Source: Pleodorina starrii (taxonomy: Eukaryota; Chlorophyta; Chlorophyceae; Chlamydomonadales; Volvocaceae). From it: a stretch of 64,000 nt of DNA. Made by a program: the position numbers and the translations under genes. The first letter of the stretch is position 1, and each line of letters begins with the position of its first letter. Shown here piece after piece: positions 23,647-34,421 of the stretch. The notes under the pieces are model-generated. The model ran no database searches. It was not told the origin of the DNA and saw only the letters and a list, made by a program, of their open reading frames with translations. The stretch covers positions 2,206,001 through 2,270,000 of the forward strand of contig BRXU01000014.1 of the NCBI GenBank assembly GCA_030267565.1, given 5' to 3'.

Positions 23647-26600
23647 ATGCTGCGGCCCGGCAGCCTCCCGCGCCCCGGCCCACGAGCCGCGGGCAGCGCG
23701 GCGGCCGCCGGCAGCAGGGCCCTCGCCATGCCGACGACCACGCCGCGGATCGCCGCTGACGCCGCCCGCGCCAGCGGGCTCTGCTGCCGCGCGGCGCGGC
23801 GGCCCCCTCCCGACGATGACATCGAGGACATGACCGTCGAGGAGCGCTTGGAGCGCCTCTCCCAGCTCTCTGGCCGCGTCGGCGAGCTTCGCAGCGTGTT
23901 TGACCGTCAGAGCCTGCTGCGTCAAATGGGCGCGCTGGATCCGGCACTCTACGCCACCCCGCCGCCGCCGCGCGAGCCCGGCGAGGGCGAGGCTGGCGAG
24001 GGCGAGGAGGAGGACGATGATGCCCCCCTGGACTGGATCGATTGGAACAACGACCCGCGGACGCACGTTTGGAACGCCACGGTCACGGAGCCGCTGCCCG
24101 ATGGGCTGCGCCGGCGTGTGGTGCTGGGCCGCGACGCGGAGGAGGACGAGGCGGTGATTTCGGTGCCGCTGCACAACTGCTTGTCGGTGTACGTGTGCGA
24201 GGGACTGGAGGTGCAGGACTCCCTGGAGCGACAGGTGGGCGGGGGACACGGGGTGGAGCTGGGGCCGCTGGCTGGGGGCGTGGGCTATCGTCTATCGCTC
24301 ATCGCGGCCCTCGACGCCCCCCGAGCTCAACAACTCCCCCCTCGTCCCTCGTCCCTCGTCCCCCGCCACATCACTCGCGTCCCCGCTTTCTCAATCCCCG
24401 CCTCCTCTCCTCTCCTCTCCTCTCCCGCCCGCAGGAGGCCGCCGCCGACTTCAGCCGCATGCAGCTTGCCTTCCTGGAGCGTTGGGCGCTGTACCACGGC
24501 CCCCTGCCGGCCGCCTTCGTGGACCTGCTGTGTGACTTTTCTCTGGAGGCGCCCCCCGCCCGGGCTAAGATGGCGCTGTGGGTGCTGTGGCTGGCGGAGG
24601 GCTGCGGCAGCGAGTACTGGAAGGAGACGCTGGGGGCGCTGACGCAGCCCGACGATATGCCAAATGTGGGTTTCGAACCTGGGCTGGTGTGGATGTGACA
24701 TGTGGGGATTTTGAAAGGGGGGAGTGTTGGGATTTGGCTTGGCATCGCGGGCGGGTCAACGTCCATGAGAGTGGGTGGGAATGGCATGCGGCGTTGAGGA
24801 GGGGTGGTTGGAGTGATTGATTGTAGGGGTTTATTTGGGATGTCGAATGAGGGGGAGGGGAAGGAGGGGGTTGTTAGCGCGGCTGAATGGGCTGGCAAGG
24901 GGACCGTCGGCCTGAGGGGTGTGCGTGGGAGGGGCGAGTGGGCGTGGGACCCCGAGGTAACTTGGGTTGGGTTGGGAACAGGGTTTGCCAAACCGCGTGC
25001 CTCGCTTCCTCCCGCTTCCAGCCTTTTTCCGTATTTCGTGCCCCCTGGCGGGCGCGACGGTACGGAGCTGCCGTACACTGTTTTTTCCGCATCATCTCAC
25101 CCTCCACCACCTCCACCACCACCACCTCGGGCGCTGTCGTACACCCAGGCGGAGTTCTGTACCGATGACGAACTGGAGGAGCTGCAGTGGATGCCGTACG
25201 CTCTGCCCATTTCCGTACGCCGTGGGGCGCTGCGCTTCTTCTGGGAGAACTTTGGCGCGTCGCCGCTGGCGGAGGCGATGGGCTTCCGCCGTACATCCCA
25301 GATCGACCCGCTCGCGGACGAGGAGGAGGCCGCCGCCGCCGCCGCTGCCGCCGCGGCAGCGGCGTCAGCCGACGCCGACGCGGGCGGCGCCGCGACGCCG
25401 GCGGAGGAGCTCCGGCCTCTGCCCTCCTTTGAGCGGTTCCTGTGGGCTTACTGTCATGCGGAGGCGCACTCTCTGGGCAACGGAGAGCGAGTGGTGTTCT
25501 TTGCGCAGGTACTGTGTTCGACTGGTTGGGTTGGGGTGGGGTGATGTGACGTGAGGGGCTGGTGAGGGGCTGGTGAGGGAGGGAGGTGGGGAGGAAAGGG
25601 TGGAAAGGGTGCGCGGTGGTGTTGCTGGCGGTGCAGCGCTTCGTGCAGTGCAGTGGGGGAGGGGTGAGGGCTGAGGAACCGCTAGCGGTTCACCTGGTTG
25701 GTTGGTTGGTTGGTTGGTTGGTTGGTTGGTTGGTTGGTTGGTTGCTGAACGGTCCTGGTTCAGGGCTGGTTGGCGTATTCCACTCTCAACCGCCCTCTCC
25801 CCGCCCCCCATCGCTCCGATCCACACCCACACCCACCCACCCCCGCCACGCGCTCCCCCCCTCCCCCAGGCCGACCCCTGTCTGTACACCACCGAGCCCA
25901 CCTTGATTAATACCACGCTGGCGGTGGTGGCGGATGATGGACCCACACTGGACGAGTTCGCGGTGCTGGCCACACTCAGGTGGGGCGGGGGGTGGGGGGG
26001 GAGGGACTGTGTGTGAGGGGGGGGGCTGTGGATGGGCGTGGGCGGGTGGGTAAGGGTGTGGGCGTGGGTATGGGCGGGGACCCCCTCCACCGCTACCTCC
26101 GCCGCCGCGGTGCCGCCGTCACCACCACCACCCCCACCACCGGCATGTGCGGCGATAACAATATCCGTCGTACTGTCGTACTGCTGCCGTATCATCACCA
26201 CCACCACCGCTGCCGTACCACCGCTACCGCTGCCGGCGCCACGCAGGCCTCTGGCGAAGGGCGAGGTGCTGCGGGCGCACGCTCCGTTCGGGGAGGGAGC
26301 CACCGACGGCGGCGGTGGCGCCACCAGCCAACTGCACACGCAGTTCGGGATGGTGCCGGACAGTGGGGGCAATGCGGCGGATCTGCAGGACCTCGAGCCG
26401 GAGACGGTGGGAAGGGGCTGCTGGGGGGGCGAGAGGGCGGGGGATCGGGGGAGGCAGCGGGCGGATGTGGGAAGCGGCGAGGGCCTCGACAAGGCCTTCG
26501 GGGGCGAGGGACGGTCTGGGGGCGGGGGCGGGGGCAGGGGCGGGGGCGAGTGACTGCCCCTGTCAGTGTGTGCCTCCTCGAAGCTTGAACTGTCATATGT

Positions 26601-29277
26601 ACTCTTTAATACCCCTCGACTGCCGATACGTCTGCCTGGCGCTCCCTTCCTTGCCTGCCTGCCTTGCTGTCTGCCTGGCTGTCTGCCTGACTATCTGGTG
26701 TGTGTGTTGTTTGTTGGCTGCAGGGCTCCATCGCTGATGACTGGCTGAAGCGGCTGCTGGGCCAGGAGGCATCCACCCGGCTGGACCTGGTGGGTTTTGC
26801 CGTACTGGATTGCCGTACCAGATCTGTAGTAGGGTCTAGTTCAGTGCTTCGTTTACGGCTGTGTTGACGCGCCTCGGTGCTGACAGGTTGGGGTTGGGGG
26901 TGCAGGGTTGCACCCACCGGCAGTGGTACCGGTAGCATGGTACCCACCGGCAGTGCGCCAGTAGTGGCAGTCTCCGCTGGCTGTGCTGCTCAACTGGACT
27001 TCAACGCCCCTGCCCCTCCCCCCTCCCTCCTGAATCCCTCCTGGGCTCCACCTCCGGTCTTAATACACGACGTCGTCGTTTGAAGCCAGCCGTGCTTCAA
27101 GTCGTTTGGTTGCACATGCACACACACACACACACACGCACGCGCGAGCTCGTTCTTCCACGGCTGGCCAGCCAAGTGAAACTCCGCTCCGCTCCGCCCC
27201 ACTCCGCTTCCTGCGGCCCCTTCAACCCATCCATCCACCCCGCCCTCCCGCCCATCCTGCCCGCCCGCCCTCCCTTGACTGCAGATCACCGACCCCCGGC
27301 TGCGCCACCTGCTGGCCCTGGCCGAGACGGACGATGCCGACATGAATCAGATGCCGCCCCTGCGCAGAATGCTGCCTCCGCTGCAGGCGAGTGTGTGTGC
27401 CGAGCTGCCGACGGGCGGGCGGGCGCCGGCACATCGGCACATCGGCACCTGTGTGTGTGTGCTGTGTGGTGATCCGCCGGTACAGGCACTTGAGTCTCGC
27501 AAGCACACACACACACACACCCGCCCGCTATGCTTCGTCGTGCGTTGTTTTGTTTGCTGACTGAGGGGGAGGGGCGTTGCTTTCCGTTCGTTGACCGACC
27601 TCGTTGACCGCAGCTTCCCAAGCTGTGGGGTCCGGGCCTGGTGGCGGGCGTACGGCGGCTGCGATTGGACGAGCGCCACATCGAGCCGTCCGACATTGAG
27701 CGCGAGGCGATCGAAGCTTCGATTGCGGAGGACGAGCAGATGGCGGCGGAGATGGCGGCGGAACGGCGCGCGGCGGGCTTTGCGACCGGCGGCGGCGAGG
27801 GCCTGTCGTACAAGGAGTACGACGCGTGGCGGCAGGACTTGACGAGCGTGGATATTGTGGAGATCCCCGGGAGCCCCAAGATCTTGGACACGGATGAGGT
27901 GGGCGGCGTGTGCGTGTGTGATCTCGCACTTGGGCGTGCGTCTGGGCGCCGGCTTGGTTTCGCAACATATAACAACCCCCCTTACATCACACCTTCCCCA
28001 CACGCGCACGTGTGGGCACACCTTCCCCACGCTCACCGCCTTTGCCTCCGTTAAAAAGTCATCTTTGTTCGTCGTGGTGGCCGTCGTCGTTGCGTGGGTT
28101 CGATGTGGTCGTCTCCGTCGTCCCTCCCTCCCCTACAGGGCCGCGCGGAGTGGCGGCGCATGCGTGCTGCCTGGCACTCCCTGCCGCGCGTCTCCCCGGA
28201 CAACAAGGAGCACCTGCGCTGCCTGGAGCTGGCACTGGCGGGGGCGCCCCTGGAGCAGGTGCGTGTGCGTGTGTGTGCGTAAGTGTGCATGTGCGTGTGT
28301 GTGCGCGCAACCGCATATGTGCACATAAACCACATATACGGTGTCTGTATGTGTGTCTGTATGTGGGTGGGCACATGTGTGACCCGCGTGTGACTACTCG
28401 TGTCATGGTTTCCTGCTCTGCACTATAAACAGCGCCACCGCCACCGCCAAAGCATGACGACAGCACCGCCACCGCCACCGCATCGTGCTGGCGCCCGCGC
28501 CCGCACCCGGCCTTCCGTCCCACGCTCCCCTACCCCACTGACCCCACACACAGCCCCCAACCCCCCCCCCCGGAGCTCCACATCTCCACCTCCACTCCGC
28601 TTGTCAGCCTGTCAGTCAGCTTGCTTGGTCGTTGGGGAGGCAGCCGATCGTTTGGGAGCTTGCCACTTGGGACTTATCCTACCGCTAACCCCCCGAACCC
28701 CCTTTTCCACCCCCCCCCCCGCTCCACCGCCCTCGCCTTTCCCTCCCTGGAGTTGCAGGTGTTCAGCAGCCCCCGCGACACCACCCGGGAGCTCGCCGCC
28801 GCAGAGGCCGTACTCACCGCCCTCAACACCGTCCTCGCGGCCTTCCCCACCTCCATCGAACACGACGAACAGCTCCTGGCCGCCGCCGCCGCCGCTGCTG
28901 CCGCCGCCGCATCACCCGCGCCCGCCGCCGACACGGAGCCGGAGTCGCCGCGCGGCAAGGCCCGCCGCGCCGGCGGCGGCCGCAAGCGCCGCGGCACCGC
29001 CAGCGACAGCGGATCGGACAGCGACTCGGACGCCGCCGCCGCCGCGGCGGCGGCGGCGCCGCAGGGGGGCCAGGAGGAGGAGGAGGAGCGGCCGCCGTAC
29101 CAGCTGACGGCGATCACCCACCCGCGCATGTTGGGTGTGGTTGCCTGGCGGCTGGAGCTTAAGAAGGTTTGGCGGCAGATGGCGGGGATGGTGGGGGAGT
29201 ACCGGGATGCGCTGGTGGTGGCGGAGGCGGCAGCGGTGGCGGCGGGCGGGGGGGCGGCGGAGCCGGTGGCGGCGTGA
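23647..29277 (+). CDS. SET-domain / RuBisCO-LSMT-like protein, probably catalytically degenerate
   Basis: Ten phase-consistent exons: 23647-24234, 24435-24665, 25149-25508, 25870-25979, 26247-26406, 26724-26789, 27285-27386, 27614-27898, 28139-28258 and 28759-29277 (TGA); about 846 aa. The N-terminus looks like an organelle transit peptide (Arg/Ala-rich, no acids). The SET/LSMT layout is seen in AVISVPLHNCLSV, then KMALWVLWLAEGCGSEYWKE, FCTDDELEELQ, FERFLWAYCHAEAHSLGNGE, and PLAKGEVLRAHAPFG followed by LHTQFGMVPD, where active enzymes have GEEVFISYGxKSN ... LLxxYGFV. A LSMT substrate-binding-like helical part follows, with FPTSIEHDEQLLAA near its start and LTAITHPRMLGVVAWRLELK near the end. 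The catalytic NH motif (DxxNH) and the GEEVFISYG tyrosine are not found, so methyltransferase activity is doubtful. The intron after exon 7 has a GC donor (CAG|GCGAGT). The Asp/Glu/Ser-rich insert at about 28880-29090 is low-complexity. Confidence 0.7.
25699..25743. repeat. (GGTT)n microsatellite
   Basis: About eleven tetranucleotide copies in the intron 25509-25869 of the SET-like gene. Confidence 0.9.
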
Positions 29278-30961
29278 TTGGGGTGTGGAGGGATGGGAGA
29301 GGGAGCGGAGGACGGGGACGGGGAGGGCTAGCCGTGGATGAAGTGGTGCGTGCGTGTCGGTAACCCCCGCGGGGGGTGCCGAGTGCCGGGGGCCAGGGAG
29401 GTCGCCGGGAGGAGGGGCGGTCGGGAAAAAAACGTGCGGGGGCAGGTTTCGCGGTTGTTCGGGGGCAGGTACGCCGGTTGAGATGTGGCCCTGTGTGGCC
29501 CGGTCGTCGGCTGTGCTTCGCGGGCTGGTTTGAAATTTGAACGGATGGATGGGTGTCTGTTTGCGCGTGTTTGCCGGGCCCTCGGCCCGCCGCATATCGT
29601 ACATGCACGGGCGCAACGGCCTCGCCGTACAACAGTACGGCAGGTGTCTGTACTGTAAACTGTAACGGGCCTGCCACTGGTCGAGGTCGTTGCGACTGGT
29701 CCAAGGGAACCCCGTTGGGGCCTTCGCGCCATGTAAGGCGGTTCCGAGTATGCGAACCAGATGTCCAGACCGACTGGAGTATGCCCATGTTGTGGTGATT
29801 CAGTTAATGCGGGCGCGGCTTCCGTGCCCTCGCCGCGACAAGGACGAAGCAGGAGACGACCCGCTGACGGAGCAACGAAGTGGGCTGCGGTACACCCCAG
29901 CCACAACCCGGTACACCCCGTGAATCCCTCCCGCTGCGGTTTTACCTTCTTCCTGACTCCTCCCCTGAATACGGTACGGTACCACAGGTGGTGTGTTACG
30001 GAAGGACGGCTGGCAAAGAGTCAAGGACCCCGTGTGGCTTCGATTGCGAAAACGCGGGGCCGCTACACCTCGCCTCGCCCCGCGCCGCCCCGCCCAGGAG
30101 GAATCGCCGCACTCGATCGAATCACGGCTACGCCGTTTGACTGCGGTTACCGTAGACAGCTGCGCCTCTAGACGCCTTAGCCATACTTGGACTGCACACG
30201 AGTCATACCACTGCCGGCTGTCGCCGTTACCGCCTTGACACACTCCTGCTTGCGCACCGCAACCGTCCCAGCCTGCGCCCAGAGGAGTACAAGCCCGCGC
30301 CCCCCCCAACACACACACACACACCGCGCGCCGGCCACCTCCCTCTCTGTCCTCTCCCCCAGAAGAGGAGGAGAGCGGAAGACGTGCAGTCCCCGGGCCT
30401 CGTCGATGGCACCCCGAACCCTTGTCCTGCATACCGGTGCTGCAGTCGGTCTGGACATCTAGACGTCTGGCGGGAGCGTGTACCGGTACATAGCCAACCC
30501 GCCAGCCAGGCTACATACCATGAGGAAGGAAAGTTCACATAAACAATCCACACTTGCGAAGCAAAATCCACATACGACGAAAAAATACAGCCGGTACCGG
30601 TTCACGGAACTTGCCCCGCTATCGTTAGCCCTCTAGTGTGTGTGCTCCTCCTGCCTTCCCCATCCACGCTTGACATAACGCGCTCACAACCGCCCACCTT
30701 CTCTCCCAACCCGCCCCCCGCCTAGCCTCCCTCCCGGTAGCCCCCCGCGCCTGCACTCCAGGCTTCCCAAAAGAGTCCAAACCCACACGACCTCCGCGCA
30801 CCCATACGGCTGAGACCCCTTCCCGATGCCAACACCCTCCCCTCCCCTTTCTGCGACCCAGATTACCGGTACCCTGCGCCGCAGCCATTGCAATTTGAGC
30901 CAGCCCCCGCGCCCATCTGCCGTCCGCCGTGTCCAACGCGCCCCCCTCCCCCTTGCGCCGC
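29278..30961. other. Convergent intergenic region (two 3' UTRs)
   Basis: No convincing gene. It holds a doubled TGTAA (29654-29665), TACCGGTA palindromes (30481 and 30864) and a CCCGCTGCGG motif near 29930. Nothing else recognisable was seen. Confidence 0.5.
29654..29665 (+). terminator. Poly(A) signals TGTAA, SET-like gene
   Basis: Two TGTAA pentamers seven bases apart, about 380 nt after the stop codon. TGTAA is the usual algal polyadenylation signal in this lineage. Confidence 0.55.
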
Positions 30962-33840
30962 TCAGCCGCCCGCGCCCATCTGCACGAAGCGCGAGATCGT
31001 GAAGGCGATGGCGGAGAAGGTACCTAGGATAGTGATGACGGACTTGATCTGCGGAAGAGAGTGCGGAGGGGGGAGGCAGGGGAGGCAGGGTTTGGGGTGG
31101 GGGGGTATAAAGAGAAATCCGCAGCGGAGAAGGAGACGGCGTTAGCGTTGGGGGGGTCCGGGCAGGCGTGCAGGGTGGAAACGGAGGAGGACAGGCAACG
31201 AGGCCGGCGGTCGGCCAACTGGGCACCCCCGGGGCCGGCGGTCACGGGGTATTGCACGGATCGCGGGGTATTGCACGGATCGCGGTATTGCACGGATCCA
31301 GGTCCACACAGGGGGTGAAGTTGGGCGCGTCCTTCCTGCACCCCTCCCTGCCTTTAACAGCACCCTGCGCTACCCCTGTCGTACCGTGTCGTTCTTGGCC
31401 TTCTCGACACTCGACTTGAGCTCGTTGATGTCCTGAGGGGAGAAGAACGAGAAGGACGAGAAAAGCAAAACCAAACGCAGCTCGTAAAGGTGTTGCGTCG
31501 AGCGAACGGCGGCACGATGACACCAGAGCCGCAGGGTCCACTGCTTACGTTGTTGTGGAACGCAGCTACGCAGCAACCATCCCAAGGCAGGGACCGCTCA
31601 TTGCCTCCGCAAGCCAGCCCAGCAGCAGCAGCAGGCGCACTTGCCGCAACCTGGCCACACCCGCTCGCCCCTCCGCCGCCGCGACCCACCCACCCGGTCC
31701 ACTTTGATCTGCAGCTCTGTGGTCTTGTCGCGCATAGCCTGCAGGTCGTCCCGCATCCGCCTGGAGGGGTCCCCGGAGAAGCCCGGGAGGTGAGCGTGAT
31801 ACCGGTATGCGTGAGGGGCCCCCAGCGGGATTATGCGCGTATAGGCCGGGGTAACAAAGACGATCCGCGCGCAGCGGAGGTGGGCCGGGGCGGGGGCCCC
31901 TCATACGCACACGAGGGCAGGGGATGAATGCAGGTGGTGGTTTGCGGGTGGCTTGACGCCTGAAGTGCACTGGCGGGCGCCGCCCGTGGTCGGCAAACAG
32001 AGCCCGGTCCCCTTCGCGCGGGGGAAACCCGACCGGGGCCATACCCACCCAACTGACACGCCCCGCCCCGCCCTTCCCCGTCCAAGCCGATCCCCTCCTC
32101 CTAGACTGGCTTTTTCCTTCGTGTGTCCACCAGTCAGCCAATGCTCCTATTTCGGCCTGTTTTTCCTCGCCCTCCCCTGCGCCTGCCCTCCGCAGGAGAA
32201 GGCTCACCCCTTCTCCAAGTTCAAATCAAGCCGCTGGCTGGCGCTCAGCTTGTCAATCTCGTGCCTGCGGGTGGGTTCGGGTCGGGTCGGGTCGGCAGCC
32301 AGGCACGGCGGGAGGTAAGGACGAAGAGGCCGCAGCGGTGGAGCGGAGCGGAGGGTGGCCGCTGAGAGGCGCCGCACACGACCCACCTGACCTCCGCCTT
32401 CATCTTATCCAGGTAGCTCTGCTGCCGCTCCATGTCCTTGTTCATGTTGGCTTGGTGCATGTCCTGTCTAGGCGAGCCGGGGGCGAACGGGCAGGTCAGG
32501 GGGGTAGCGCGACGCGACGGTCACGGGTCGCGGGGCGAGGCGGCTTGGGGTTGCCCAGCTAGGAATGGCCCACGAATGCCCAATGAATGGAGTCTCGCGG
32601 ATCATGCGCGCGTGATGTGATTTGATGTGACGTGATGTGAGGCGATGCGTGTGCAGAGGGTGCAGAGGAGGGAGGACCTGGCGGCCCAAGAGGGCATGTG
32701 GGTCGTACATCAACTTGCGGGGTGCAACGCGAGGTGTTTGGGGGCCCCTGACAGGGCCTGCAGGCCACTCCAACTCCAAAACCTCGACGCGACTGCCAGT
32801 CTCCAACCGCCCCGGCCCGCCCTCTCACGCCAACAGAAAGTCAAGGTTCCATCTGGAGCCGCTGCGCGTGCGCTCCCTCGCGTGTGTCTGTGTCTGTCCG
32901 CTCCCTGCCCCCTGCCATCCCGCTCCCGACCTGCCGTACACCCCACCTGCGCTTTCTGCAGCTCCGTCTTGAAGCCCTGGATCTTGGAGGCCTGCTCCAG
33001 AATGCTCTGTCGTACAGGGATGTACGGGAGACGGCCCCGAAAATGGGAAGGTTGCAAAGAGTTGGGCGGGGCGTTCGTGCTGCGGGGGTGGGTGTTGAGC
33101 TCGGCTGCGGCGGGGATCGTTTGGCATCATCTTAGGCTTGGTGGCATCACCGTAAACACTCCCAGGTCGAAGTTCGGAGGTGGTAGATGTGGCATAAGCA
33201 TTTGAGGTACTCTGGATGGACGACACTGGGATCTTGACGGGCGGGAGCGCGAGGCATGAGCGGTCCCCGGAGCTGTCCCCGCCGGCAGTCTGCCTCATCC
33301 GGGTTTCCTAAGCCCGGGCTTTGCCCCTCTCCCTCCGGCAAACCCCGGCCCTGCTTGGGGGGCTCCGTGATGTTCCCCCCTCACCTTTTCGAGCACCACC
33401 TGCTTCACGAACGTGTCCTCCATTTTGTGCTTGTTCTGGATGATCAGGGCCGCTATCTTCTGTGCGAGGTGCTCCGCTGCGTCCCGCGGCAGCCCTGACT
33501 GCTCAAAGGATTTTGTCTGCAGGCACACCGGCCGCATAAAGCGTCCCGTTTGCGCTGAAGCATGCCAGCGTGCCAAAGAACGCCGTCACTGTGGGATGGT
33601 GCCGACACCGCAACTCACCAGCTGCAGCGTGTCCACAAGCAAGCTGTTGCTGACCATCTCCTTGTGTGTCTCCTCAAGAGTCGATCCATAATTGCGCCAC
33701 TGATGCAAGCACGAGTACGTGCTGGAGCAGTGGACCTGCCCAGATTCCAATCGCGCCGAGGCCAGGACTAGCTGCTCCAGTTGGTGAGGCTGCTGTGCTA
33801 ATCGTCCAGCAATCCTGGCGATGCCTTTGAGCCTCGACAT
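30962..33840 (-). CDS. MCUR1/CCDC90-family (DUF1640) coiled-coil mitochondrial membrane protein
   Basis: Eight phase-consistent exons: 33840-33619, 33516-33385, 33006-32947, 32463-32387, 32264-32208, 31760-31694, 31432-31385 and 31048-30962 (TGA); about 249 aa, a normal length for the family. The N-terminus (MSRLKGIARIAGRLAQQPHQ) is basic and amphipathic, like a mitochondrial targeting peptide. The DUF1640 head follows: LVDTLQLTKSFEQSGLPRDA then IAALIIQNKHKMEDTFVKQ. Next is a long coiled coil with SILEQASKIQGFKTELQ, DMERQQSYLDKMKAEVRHEI, RMRDDLQAMRDKTTELQIKV and DINELKSSVEKAKNDT. It ends with one hydrophobic segment (SVITILGTFSAIAFTISRF), as expected for an inner-membrane anchor. Animal members regulate the calcium uniporter or assemble respiratory complexes; which applies in an alga is not known. 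Its first exon is cut by the start of the 3.2-kb tandem duplication, but this copy is intact. Confidence 0.85.
31120..31147 (-). repeat. Intronic repeat, CCGCTGCGG family (copy B)
   Basis: 28 bp identical to 750-777, in the last intron (31384-31049) of the MCUR1-like gene, sense orientation, followed by a C/T-rich tract and acceptor. Confidence 0.7.
31831..31855 (-). repeat. Divergent intron 3'-end repeat (introner-like motif), copy 4
   Basis: Reads CCGGCCTATACGCGCATAA in the sense direction, a diverged form of CCGGCCTATACGTGGATAA, in the intron 32207-31761 of the MCUR1-like gene and about 70 nt before the acceptor. Confidence 0.5.
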
Positions 33841-34421
33841 GGTAATTCAGGTATCAGAGTCACGTTCTTCAGTATATTTCAGAAATAAGCGTTCCACAGC
33901 CCTGTTCCAAGAGCACATGCGTGCAAAATCACAATATGTAAACCTCACAGATATATCATGTTCACCGAGCGTCCAGCTAGTAATTGACAGCTGTGGTCAA
34001 CGGGAACCTTTACGAAGCCTTCGTCAATGTGTACGGCAAGGGTTCTACTGAAATGAACTCGACATCGAGATTCAACGCCTTTAAAAACCAGCACTATTGT
34101 CGTCTCAATTTTGGGCTCATTCTGCATAGTGATCGGACGCTGGCGTAGTTTACACTAGACACGGCTCTACCTAGCTGACCAGACCCACTTTCCTACTTTG
34201 CACATTGACGCATTCCAGGTCCGCTAACGTCGGTGAAGGGTACAGGGGACGTGAAGCATGGAGAAGGGTGCCCGCATCCAGCATAGCCGACCTTAGTCGC
34301 CCTCTCCCACCCTCCACTTCTGGCCCCCGGTCCCTAGAGGCACACGTCGCTGCCCCCGGCCCTTGCGTAGGCGCCATTTTTGTGCCGACCGGGGCGGCCA
34401 CCCCCCGTAGACACCCCTTGC
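33841..34421. promoter_or_regulatory. Divergent promoter of MCUR1-like and OPR genes, copy 1
   Basis: About 580 bp, AT-richer near the MCUR1-like start, between opposite start codons. The same sequence is repeated at 37044-37624, so each promoter exists twice. Confidence 0.55.

Noticed and set aside
29278..30961. Search for a gene in the 1.7-kb convergent gap
   Set aside because: Several short frames exist, but none shows a domain, a splice chain or normal composition.
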